Positions 9,517 through 21,261 of a DNA stretch of 21,261 bases are shown one piece after another. Position numbers and translations under genes: made by a program. The notes under the pieces are model-generated. The model searched no databases and was not told the DNA's origin. It saw only the letters and a program-made list of their open reading frames with translations. Positions within the stretch are counted from its first letter, which is position 1. Every line of letters starts with the position of its first letter. Source of the DNA: Spirogloea muscicola (Eukaryota; Streptophyta; Zygnematophyceae; Spirogloeales; Spirogloeaceae); NCBI GenBank assembly GCA_009602725.1, contig WELB01000072.1:347119-368379 (forward strand). The letters run 5' to 3'.

Positions 9517-10463
9517 TTGAAGAGACGTGACTGCATAGTGAATGACAAGCAGCACCTATGCAGTGTGGACTTCGTAGACACCCTTTCTGAGACACTGGAT
9601 GTTATGCAACATAGACAGCAGCTCCAGGAGAATGCCACAGAAAGTGGTGATATCCTCATAAGGCTGCGTGGAAGGGCTTTGTCACAGTAATATTTTATTG
9701 TCTGCTGGTTACTTGCTGCTAAGTAGCCCCCAGGTCATAATTTTGTTGAGCCACCACTATGAGGAACTGACAGCCTTCGCAGTTCTGGTGGTCACCTTGG
9801 TCTGAATGACAGCTGGTGACTGTCAGTGGCCAATCCGTGCTATTGACAGCAGAGTCAGGTATTAAGCTTGTTGACTGCTCAAATACGACTGCTCAGTGAT
9901 ACTTCAAGACAAACCCCCTCATGTCAATGATGCTGTACAAAGTGCAGATGACAGATGTTGCAGAACAAGGCCAATCAGCCTCATGTAACTTCAAAAGATG
10001 AAAGGCCACGCTTTCGTTTCGTCTGTACAAATGATCTATGTTCTTGCCCACCTGGCTTTCTGCTTCTTTTTCTTGGCTCGCCAGAAAGCTTTCCCTCCTG
10101 ACTGCTTCTGCTGCTGTAATTGCTTCTGCTTCATTTTCTTGGCTCGCCAGAATGCTTTCCCTCCTGACTGCTTCTGCTGCTGTAATTGCTTGTACTTCCT
10201 CTTCCTGTGCTCACAGGCACATATCACCCTAATTACGTCCAATTGATGTGTGCCTTACAAGCTTACGAAACAAGAGTGCTGAAATTGCTAAGCAAAGGTG
10301 CTCTGATAGTCCCTATAGTGACCTTCCCTCTGGTGTTGCTTTGGACCCTTTGCTAGTATAACACCTTGCTATAAGTGAGCTGATTACCACAGGTGGTGTT
10401 CAGCAAGGCAGAAAATGGTGTATGCTCAGGAGAGAGAGTTGATAGAGTCCATGGGATAGATGT
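9517..10463. other. Convergent intergenic region between USP and TGS1 genes
   Basis: This holds the 3' ends of two genes facing each other. A plus-strand TGTAA lies at 9984-9988 and a minus-strand TGTAA near 10256-10252; both could be green-algal polyadenylation signals. Apart from the 66-bp tandem repeat at 10068-10199 I see no gene here. Confidence 0.5.
10068..10199. repeat. 66-bp tandem repeat, two units
   Basis: Units 10068-10133 and 10134-10199 differ at only a few positions. The period is 22 codons, and on the minus strand two frames stay open through both units (one Lys/Gln-rich, KQLQQQKQSGGKAFWRAKK; one Ala/Glu-rich, EAITAAEAVRRES). It lies about 270 bp beyond the preferred TGS1 stop, so it is either 3' UTR or part of a spliced C-terminal extension. 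Confidence 0.8.
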
Positions 10464-14347
<3,884 letters not shown>

Positions 14348-14561
14348 CGCCGCATTGGGCTGAGGGCGAGCTGAGCTGAGCTGCGCCGCGGCGGGCGCTG
14401 CATGGCCACACGGCTGATGGCCGCCCCCGGCCCTCAGTGGCCCATGACAGGACTGTGGCTGCGAAGGCGGGACAGCGACGGCTTGTTTATGGCTGCAGGG
14501 ACCTCGGTGGGCTCCTCTGGCCACCGGTCAGTTCGGCCGCGCTTTTCTTTTCTGGCCGCTC

Positions 14562-15595
14562 AGAAGTCGATAGAAGAAGTGGCACTCCCAATGGGGGCAA
14601 GGGCTGCGAAAAGCCAGCCCAAAAAGAATTCACAAAGGTTCAGAGGGGCCTAAGAGCGGTGAGCAGCTACAAAGGGGCCTGAGGATGCAATGGTAAAACA
14701 GGGGGAGGATGGATCACTCAATAAGTACGAGTGAGGAGCCTCAGATCCGACAGACTAGCTGCCGGGAAGCTATCACCCTGACGAAAGCCAGAGCCCGCAG
14801 CGAGAGCACGGCCAGCTCGCAGATGCAGAGCGTGGGCCATGGACCGCTGCAGGGATACAGAGAGGCGCATCCGATATACCTGAGCCCACGAGCCCGCGGC
14901 GTTGAAGTCGGCTGGCTCGCCGCGTCTGCGGGACACAGCCCGCCGCGCAAGCCTAGCCAATAGGTCAAGCCACTGGGACCCAAGAGCCCCGTGCACGTCC
15001 ACCGCCAAGGGGACGAACTCGTCGGCAGGTGGGTGGTCGGAGTGCTTGGCCGCCTTGCAGCGAGCGGCCTTCGAGGCAGCGTGGCCGGCCCGCGAGGCAG
15101 AGAGCCCCAGGTTGGAGCGGTCGACCACATCGGTGGTGACTACATCGGCTATGATCCGCGCGCCACCTCCCGGCGTGGACGCCACCAGGTCCACACGACG
15201 CGTATGGTGTCCGTCAGCCCTCTCGAGGATGGGCATGACCGAGGCGTTCTCCATCGCTACCGTGTAGCCCGCCTCCTGAAAGATCCCGAACATAGCATCA
15301 CGCAAGAGGTCGTGCGCAGCTGTTCGTTCGCCTCCAGTGGCGCAGCGGAGGAGATGCGCCGCCAGCTCCGCCGGGTCCGTCGACCGCTCCCCACATTCGC
15401 ACTGCAGCACGCCCAGCAGGCAGGGCGGGGGGAGGCCCAGCAGGCGATGCGTGGCCGTGCGGAACAGCTCGTCCGGCAGCCTGAGCGCATCATACAGTGG
15501 GAGCGCAGAGAGCCAGGCTGCCGCGCCGGGGGGAGGCGGCCGACAGCAGCCGAGCACGGCCGCGCACGTCGCCTGCGGGGAGAAGTCGATAGAAG
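14562..15595. repeat. 15-bp target-site duplication
   Basis: AGAAGTCGATAGAAG occurs at 14562-14576 and again at 15581-15595. The two copies border exactly the LINE-derived segment 14577-15580, the pattern left by target-primed reverse transcription. Confidence 0.9.
14577..15580 (-). mobile_element. 5'-truncated LINE copy with TSD, subfamily B
   Basis: A 1004-bp insertion, minus orientation. An open frame 15557-14718 (279 codons, no ATG at its start) has AWLSALPLYDALRLPDELF, then QCECG...HLLRC (C-x-C-x12-H-x3-C), then TAAHDLLRDAMFGIFQEAGY, then HHTRRVDLVASTPGGGARII followed by ADVVTTD, ending LSDLRLLTRTY. It is homologous to the subfamily A copy at 5655-6575. The 141-bp 3' UTR ends with the hairpin module (GGGCTG/CAGCCC at 14601-14620) and ..GTGCCACTTCTTC, with no poly(A). 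The absence of the RT core and the clean duplication show 5' truncation at insertion. The uninterrupted frame and intact TSD suggest a fairly recent event. It sits about 215 bp upstream of the TGS1 ATG, so it splits that gene's upstream region. Confidence 0.88.
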
Positions 15596-15644
15596 TATCA
15601 TCTAACTAATGGCTCAATGCTAACGACTTGGCTGCTACAGCCGT

Positions 15645-15716
15645 CGTGAAATGCACATCTCCTAAAGGGGCCGAGCGCTGGTGAAAGCCAGCCCACAAAA
15701 GACTGAACAAGGATCT
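15645..15716 (-). mobile_element. Solitary LINE 3'-tail module (copy e)
   Basis: The minus strand reads CCTTGTTCAGTCTTTTGTGG, then GGGCTGG-ctttca-CCAGCGC (15675-15694 on plus), then CCCCTTTAGGAG. It is the same order as the tail of the neighbouring LINE copy, but outside that copy's target-site duplication, so it is a separate insertion. Confidence 0.55.
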
Positions 15717-15817
15717 GACCGCACCTCTGATTACTTTGACGTGCAGCTGTTGACTAGGAATATCACTTACCCATTTGTTGAAGCCACTTAGCGTAGCTGC
15801 ATGATGCACGCTGTCTG

Positions 15818-15885
15818 GCCTCCTTCGGGCCTTGTCCATGCCTTTTGAGCTGGCCTTTCACAGCCATCGCCCGGCTGGGCAAGCT
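15818..15885 (+). mobile_element. Solitary LINE 3'-tail module (copy f)
   Basis: The plus strand reads CCTTCGGGCCTTGTCCATGC, then GAGCTGGCCTTTCACAGCC, then ATCGCCCGGCTGGG. It matches copy c best (TTTCACAGCC then TCGCCC). The hairpin is reduced to GCTG/CAGC. Confidence 0.5.
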
Positions 15886-16494
15886 TCGTCTCTTCTTGCG
15901 GCCATTGCTGCCCCTCCAGCCCTCTCCGTGGGCTGGCATGGATGCTGCTCTCAAGCTGCCGTCTGCCATAGGATCACAGCCACTGCATCTGCAACCGCGG
16001 TCCCCCCTGCCGCTATCAGCTGCAGACTCCATTGCTCCTCCATAAGAAAGCTGCTGCCAGCAGGCCAATGTTTGACACATATTGTTCCCATCATTGAGAT
16101 CACTTCCGTTTCCTCCTTACCCCACAATACGTACACTGCTAAAGCATCTGCAGCCTCTGAGTTGTTGCGAGCTATTCATGCACTTGGAAGATAGAGTGCA
16201 GTTTCCGGTCTTATTGTTCTCCACTCGACTACCTTCGAGAGCTTATCATAATTGGTGATTTGATGCCACGTATGATCTCAGCCATGACACAGCCCCTGAT
16301 GCCAGCAGAGGGCTCAAGTTTCTATGTAAATGTGTCATCCTGTCTTATAGAAGTGAGGAAATAATGACTGAGGTACAGTCAAACCTTGTTATAGGCACCT
16401 CTCGATATAGGCACATTAGGGCAAAACCTTGATAGTGGCACCATTTTGCGGGAAGCACTTTTTTCCCCCGGCAAATGTGACTCGATACAGGAAC

Positions 16495-16514
16495 GTGCCT
16501 GTATGTACAGGCAC
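16495..16514. repeat. 9-bp palindrome inside the MITE
   Basis: GTGCCTGTA, two bases, then TACAGGCAC: a perfect inverted repeat that is a one-base variant of the inner TIR word GTGCCTATA. It may be a nested terminal-repeat derivative or a transposase-binding site. Confidence 0.7.
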
Positions 16515-16590
16515 AGATTTTCGGGGCAGATTCCCCCACTAGAAGTGCCTATATGAAAACAAATCAACATATCTCTCATATTCTCTACAG

Positions 16591-16687
16591 GGGTTAGGGT
16601 TGAGGTTTAGGGTTTAGGGTGTGGGGTTTAGGGTTGAGGTCTAGGGTTAGGGTCTAGTTTTTAAACCCTAACCCTAAACCTAAACCC
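16591..16687. repeat. Interstitial TTTAGGG telomere-like repeats in inverted arrangement
   Basis: About nine degenerate GGGTTTAG/GGGTTAG units (16591-16657) run into a TTTTT spacer and then three to four CCCTAAA-type units (16662-16687) on the same strand. The unit matches the plant and trebouxiophyte telomere repeat. The block is near the middle of the MITE. Confidence 0.88.
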
Positions 16688-17082
16688 AAAAAGCCATTTT
16701 CAATATAATTTGATATATTGCTGATTGTCACGGTAGAAGCACATTTGGGGGCAATAGTGCCTCTACAACAAACAAGCACACCTCGATATAGTCACATATT
16801 GTCGCCAAACCGGCCGACGTGCCTATAACAAGGTTTGACTGTATATATGCTTGTAGGCTGTATGGCTGTCTCAACCAGCTATTGCTTACCGTTGTTGGCG
16901 AGAATCAATGAGGTGGACAAGACCATCTGCTCTTGTGGCTCAAGCATTCCCAACATGTATGTACACAATTTGTCAACCGCTAGAATAGGTAAAGAATATG
17001 GAGCAACTGTCGCCTTCGATTGCAAGGACCTAAGAAGTTCCTGTGCCACAGCAGCGTTGACAGTGACATCGCCACACAGCGA

Positions 17083-20000
17083 TCACCAAATGTCAACACG
17101 CAGGTCTCCGCTGCGGTACATGGGATCGCCCTCCTTGATGTCAAACGCCGTCAGAAAGTCGTCGATGTTGGAAAGCGGACCTGAGCATACAACCGCAAAA
17201 CCCAATTATTCATCCCTTCTGGATGTTCTGACGCCTTTGTGACCCTGATATAGCAACTGGCACAGACCTTCAGGACATGGGTTAGAGCGCTTGGCTAACC
17301 GTTGCAGCGCAAGGGCGGAGGAGCATGGGGGTCGATAGTTAGGCGCCGCAGAGCCTCTGCCTCGCGCGTATTGCAGCGCCAGATCTGTGCCACGGACAAG
17401 AAAAAGCGCTGCTCGGGCGTAAAGCTCCTGTCCTCGGCCGCCTCGGCCTCCTTGCCGTTGGCTGGCGCGCTGACCTCCATCGTGCCATTCGCCTGCACAG
17501 CGAGCTTGACCTCAGCAGCAGCTCACGGCGCAAGACTGAAAAGGTTCTAAGAGGGGAGTCACTGCAGGCTGTCACTACTGGAAGTGTGATATGAATCATG
17601 ATAAGTATCAGTGAAGCAATGCATTTGTAACACATTCTACAGTCAGGACCACCCCGTGTGCCGTTTACTGAGCTTCTTTGGCCTCGTCTAGAGCATCCAC
17701 TTATCTTCTAGGCCCTCATTTACACGCACCTTCCTGGACTTCTGGAAAGCAGCAAAGGCGAGCTTCACGCCGCCGAGGTCGGCGATGTTCTCGCCTTGTG
17801 TCAAGTCGCCATTGACATTGTGCCCGTGCACAATGTACGCCGAGAACTGATCCTTAATCACCTGTGCACGTCCCTTAAACTCGTCGGCGTCTTCCGGCTG
17901 CCACCAGTCCTGGAGGTTACCCTGCCAACCATATTGCCACACAGGCCGTGAGGTCTACGTACCAATGAAGTTGATAAGCCACACGAAATTTGCAAGTTTT
18001 CAAGCTGGTCAAGTGGCGAGCAACGGAATGCGTAGTCTCAGTAGCTCTACAAAATGCAGGCCTAGTGACACCAGCCATGTCAACCCCACTCTCTCTTTTA
18101 TCAGCTTAGGAGCTCACCTCAGCGTCAAACTTGCGCCCTTGGTCATCGTAACCTGCAGTATGGAGCATAGATGGGGCCAACAGTATGCAACATGAGCACG
18201 GTGACAATGAGGTGCCACTATTGCACCAGTAAGTATCTGATGATTGCTCAACACATCAGATTGAATTGGACAGCAACGATAGCAAATCCAGGAGGTTGGC
18301 TGCGACCACTGGGCACTGCTTGTTATGTGCAACAAGTCATGGCCCAAAGTCGCACGCTACAGATGGCAGCAGTGTTATCAACTCGTGCATCTCCAGTGGC
18401 CACAAGTCTCTCGCGGCAAAGCCCACCATGTGTCATCTCATGCCCCACGACGGTGCCCATGGCGCCGTAATTGACGGCGTCGTCTGATGTTGGGTCGAAG
18501 AATGGGAACTGCAGGATGGCAGCTGGGAAGACGATCTCGTTGAGCTTGGGGTGGTAGTACGCGTTCACCGTCTGCGGCGTCATGAGCCACCGCGAGCGAT
18601 CGACCGGCCTGTCGATCCGTGCCAGGCATCGCGCCAAGTGGAAGCTGCTGCCGGCCATACCCATCTCCACATACGACAGGCCCCTCACCTGAGCACCATA
18701 CGGACATTCAATCACCGCCCCTTTCCAAACTACGCTGTCTATCTCACCATCCAACATCCTGTGCAGACATCATAAGACAAGGCCTTTGTGGCATCCATCG
18801 GTTGTGATGATGCTGTGGTTGAGGCCCTTCTGCATCAGCTTAACAGGAGACAGATGCCCAGCGCAGCGGACACACCACATCTTCTGCCAAAACTGTATGT
18901 CTGCTCACCTGGAGGTCAGTGTAGTCAATAAATTTATCGGGGTAACCAATCTTCACGCGGAACGTGGACAGCTTCTCCAGTGCCCGCCGCTTAGTCTCCT
19001 CAGTCATCCACGGCAGCTCCTGAAGCCGCTCCCGGAGCGCGTCCGTGACTGAGTCCACGATGGCCATCGCCCTTGACTTGGCCTCTGGCGGAAATACCTG
19101 ACACAGCCCAGCTTTGCCAGTGAAGACTGGATACCAAACGAGGTCATCAACAGGGTCAAGCATGAGGGAGCTGTGTTGTGAGGGCAAGATAAGCGGCGCT
19201 GCCGGCCCTCACCTTCTGGACGTACATCTCGCCGACCGCCTCGCCTAGGGCCTTGTCGAGCACAGCGAGGGTGCGCTTCCAGCGGGGCTTGATCTCGGGC
19301 TGCCCCGTCAGGACCCGACCATAGAACTCAAAGTCTGCTTGCACGAACTCGTCTGGGAGCTGCGCAACCGCCACGCAGACATAAGAGAACATCATGAGAG
19401 TCGCCATGCAATTGGTGACAGATTTGGCATGTAGAACTTATAGAGGTCTAGTACAGATATGAATTGAGCTCAGAAGTGTCATGTCCAACAGGTCAAGCAC
19501 AAATAATGCCCCAAGGCAATGAGCATCCACATGGCAACCTTAAGTTAATGATTCCAAGGGTTCTGGCTATAAGGCAAGGGTAAGGGGCTCTGCACATCAC
19601 CAGCTCAGACGTGCCCCGGACGAGGAACCAACGCAGGTAAGCGCGCCAAGTTGCATCGGACAGCTCGCTGACCGCCTCCCCCATTGCCGAGATGTATGCC
19701 GGCTGCTCCACGTTGAGCTCCGGCGGGTCTATGCCGTGCTCCCTGCCAGTACCAAAGGCCCAGCCGTCGAGCTGAGCGCATAGCTGCTTCGAGATTCTCA
19801 TGGAAGCGAGGACGTAAGGAGCTATACATACGAGGTCCCACCTTGGACTGCTATGGCTTCGAGGGCTGTGGGTGAGTGGCAAAGAAACCAAGGATGCCAT
19901 CAGTACCTGAAGTAAGCGGCAAAATTAAATTTGGGGCTGAGCTCCGCGAGCTCGGACGGCGTGCGCTTGTTGTACACGCGGTCCTGGTCCCGTCGCTCCA

Positions 20001-21177
20001 CCTTTGTCAGGTGGTTGCGCGCCAGCTCCGTCTCAAACGCAAACACACCTGTTGCGTTCTCCTGCACGGGAGCAAGTCCCACTAGCCGAGCTCATCGTCT
20101 TAGCCATGAGCAGGCTCAAAACTCCATCACATTGTATACCGTCGGGCGGTGCTGCTCGGCAACTGAGTGCTGGACCTCATGCTGCTACAATGTGCACCTT
20201 GGCAGCATCCTCGTCGTCGCCGAGCAGCCTGAAGATCTTCTCGAGGTGCGCAGCATACTGCTCGCGGATGGAGGCCTTCTCGTCGGCGAAGTAGTAGTCG
20301 CGATCGGGCAGGCCGAGGCCGTCGGCGTTGAGTTGGAGAATGCTCCAGGAGCTGCGCTTGGAGTCGGGCCCATCGGAGATGGAGAAGAGCGGCTGCGGCC
20401 GGCCGAAGAATCCAGGCCCAAACAGCTGCAAGCGCCGCCGCCCCGCCGGCCAGCCGCCACCATCGTCAACTCTACTGCTGCCAAGCGAAATGTATCTTTG
20501 ACGTTGTCATCAAGCAGCTCACTAAGCAGCTGATGACATAGGATTTGAGGTTTAGGATTAAGGTATAGGGTTTAGATTTCAAGAGGCCTAGTTCGGGCAC
20601 ACTGCCAGCAGCCACTTTCTTGTGCAGCAGTGCGAGGAGGGCGGGGCGGCTGGTGGCGCCGCCGTCAATGGTGCGCAGGAGGCCCTCCAGCGGCGCCAAG
20701 CCCTCGGCCTCGATGCGCTCCACGTCCATGGCGCAGCGGTAGAAGTCCCCGACCTGCACCTCCGCCGCCGAAAAGGGACCGCAAACCCCCAGGCTGGGAC
20801 TTCATCAGCACCATTTGGCACGCATCTAAAGCTGGGGCTTTGTATCAATGGGCTGTGTTGGGGTTCTAACAACTTGGGCAGCAATGTAAGTTGAAGCCCG
20901 ATCCTAAACCATGAACATTGGGCCGACTGCGGTCCGCGGCAGAGGCACAGGACAGGCGGGCATCCGAGCGGCCGGCATTCAGTTCTCAAGTCTTGAGTCA
21001 CAATATTCAATGCAAGGTGGTGGGAGGCGACGTGCCTTCTCGGCAGCCGCCAGTTGGCCGGCGACGGCGCCCTCGGCGGCGCCCTCCACGATCTCGCGCA
21101 CCGTCTCCAGGCCCTTCTCCGACAAAATCTGCGCAGGGCCCGCCGCCGGCTTGGCCGAGCTCGCGCTCAGCAGCTCT
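17083..21177 (-). CDS. M13 (neprilysin/PepO-type) zinc metallopeptidase, N terminus outside window
   Basis: A zinc endopeptidase that cleaves peptides. Minus-strand exons: 21177-21036 (tentative), 20753-20601, 20425-20198, 20061-19907, 19742-19601, 19359-19213, 19097-18909, 18688-18427, 18152-18118, 17921-17730, 17510-17300 and 17180-17083, all phase-consistent, about 650 residues. Visible order: VGDFYRCAMD, GLPDRDYYFAD, ETELARNHLTKVERRD, PAYISAMGEAV, FYGRVLTGQPE, YVQK|VFPPEAK, LPWMTEETKRRALEKL, KIGYPDKF, MTPQTVNAYYHPKLNEIVFP (NAYY substrate-binding), then GHEMTHG|YDDQGRKFD (HExxH zinc site), GENIADLGG (third zinc ligand, Glu), FTPEQRFFLSVAQIWR, DPHAPP, and a C-terminal VDIW. The family's DPCDDFY..ACG.W segment is absent and should lie beyond the right edge. 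Two junctions are soft: the end of 20753-20601, and the intron 21035-20754, which begins GC. Membrane anchoring cannot be judged without the N terminus. Confidence 0.9.
20537..20580 (+). repeat. Degenerate telomere-like repeats in an M13-gene intron
   Basis: Five to six imperfect units (GGATTTGAGG, TTTAGGATTAAGG, TATAGGGTTTAG) lie in the intron between the exons at 20753-20601 and 20425-20198. They are more decayed than the block inside the MITE. Confidence 0.55.
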
Positions 21178-21202
21178 CTGGATCACGCGGCCGGCCCGCA
21201 TG

Positions 21203-21261
21203 GCAATCGGCGGCGGCGGCGGCGGCGGCAGCGGAGGCGGCGGCGGCGGCGGCGGCGGAGG
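21203..21261. repeat. (CGG)n trinucleotide repeat at right edge
   Basis: GGC/CGG triplets with few interruptions run to the last base. On the minus strand this is (CCG)n, so the two window ends are inverted relative to each other. It lies just upstream of the first visible M13 exon and may be intron or 5' sequence of that gene. Confidence 0.8.

Larger units (their letters stand above)
15596..16373. other. Intergenic between LINE copy and MITE
   Basis: Apart from two solitary LINE tail modules (minus at about 15645-15716, plus at 15818-15885) I find no supported gene. The short open frames here lack recognisable motifs and splice-compatible neighbours. Confidence 0.45.
16376..16841. mobile_element. 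Tc1/mariner- or pogo-like MITE (466 bp)
   Basis: Perfect 23-bp terminal inverted repeats lie at 16376-16398 (beginning CAGTCAAACCTTGTTATAGG) and 16819-16841. Each is directly flanked by TA (16374-16375 and 16842-16843), the target duplication of Tc1/mariner and pogo transposases. There is no transposase frame, so it is non-autonomous. Variants of the inner TIR word (TATAGGCAC / GTGCCTATA) recur inside both ends, and CTCGATATAG(G/T)CACAT occurs at 16401 and 16782 in the same orientation. The centre holds telomere-like repeats. Confidence 0.92.

Noticed and set aside
10300-10385. A second MITE end (ACCTTGCTATAAGTGAGC)
   Set aside because: It resembles the TIR only loosely, and I found no matching inverted partner or TA duplication nearby.
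14991-15605. Plus-strand open frame antisense to the LINE copy
   Set aside because: A shadow of the GC-rich minus-strand LINE frame, with no recognisable motifs of its own.

Overview
The window looks like nuclear DNA of a green alga (chlorophyte, perhaps trebouxiophyte; the exact lineage is not settled). The coding sequence is GC-rich and cut by many introns of about 70-400 bp. It contains plant-type TTTAGGG telomere-like repeats, a WW-domain-bearing trimethylguanosine synthase of the plant/algal kind, and LINE debris. There is no operon structure. Both ends run into (CCG)n/(CGG)n, so the window may be a whole contig broken at trinucleotide repeats.

Layout: 1-1811 (+), 3' part of an unrecognised proline-rich single-pass membrane protein. 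2373-3898 (-), glycerophosphodiester phosphodiesterase with an N-terminal membrane anchor, 3 exons. 4113-6590, a graveyard of LINE C-terminal fragments in both orientations, including a foldback pair and tail-only insertions. 6931-9516 (+), tandem universal-stress-protein gene, 9 exons, 397 aa. 10464-14347 (-), TGS1-like cap hypermethylase with WW domain, 11 exons, 579 aa, convergent with the USP gene. 14577-15580, a 5'-truncated LINE copy flanked by a 15-bp target-site duplication, about 215 bp upstream of the TGS1 start codon. 16376-16841, a TA-flanked Tc1/mariner- or pogo-like MITE with perfect 23-bp terminal inverted repeats and an internal block of telomere-like repeats in inverted arrangement. 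17083 to past the right edge (-), an M13 (neprilysin/PepO) zinc metallopeptidase missing its N terminus.

The gene models were built by hand from splice sites, reading-phase continuity and family motifs. The four recognisable genes keep frame across every junction I used. Two junctions, in the phosphodiesterase and the M13 peptidase, seem to need GC-AG introns. The genes serve unrelated housekeeping roles (lipid head-group turnover, stress response, snRNA/snoRNA cap modification, peptide hydrolysis), and I see no sign that they form a pathway.

The most distinctive signal is a short 3'-tail module with a conserved GGGCTG...CAGCCC hairpin. It occurs at the end of the intact truncated LINE copy and, alone, at several other places. 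One 92-bp insertion consisting only of this module is flanked by a 21-bp duplication, which suggests the tail alone is enough to be mobilised.
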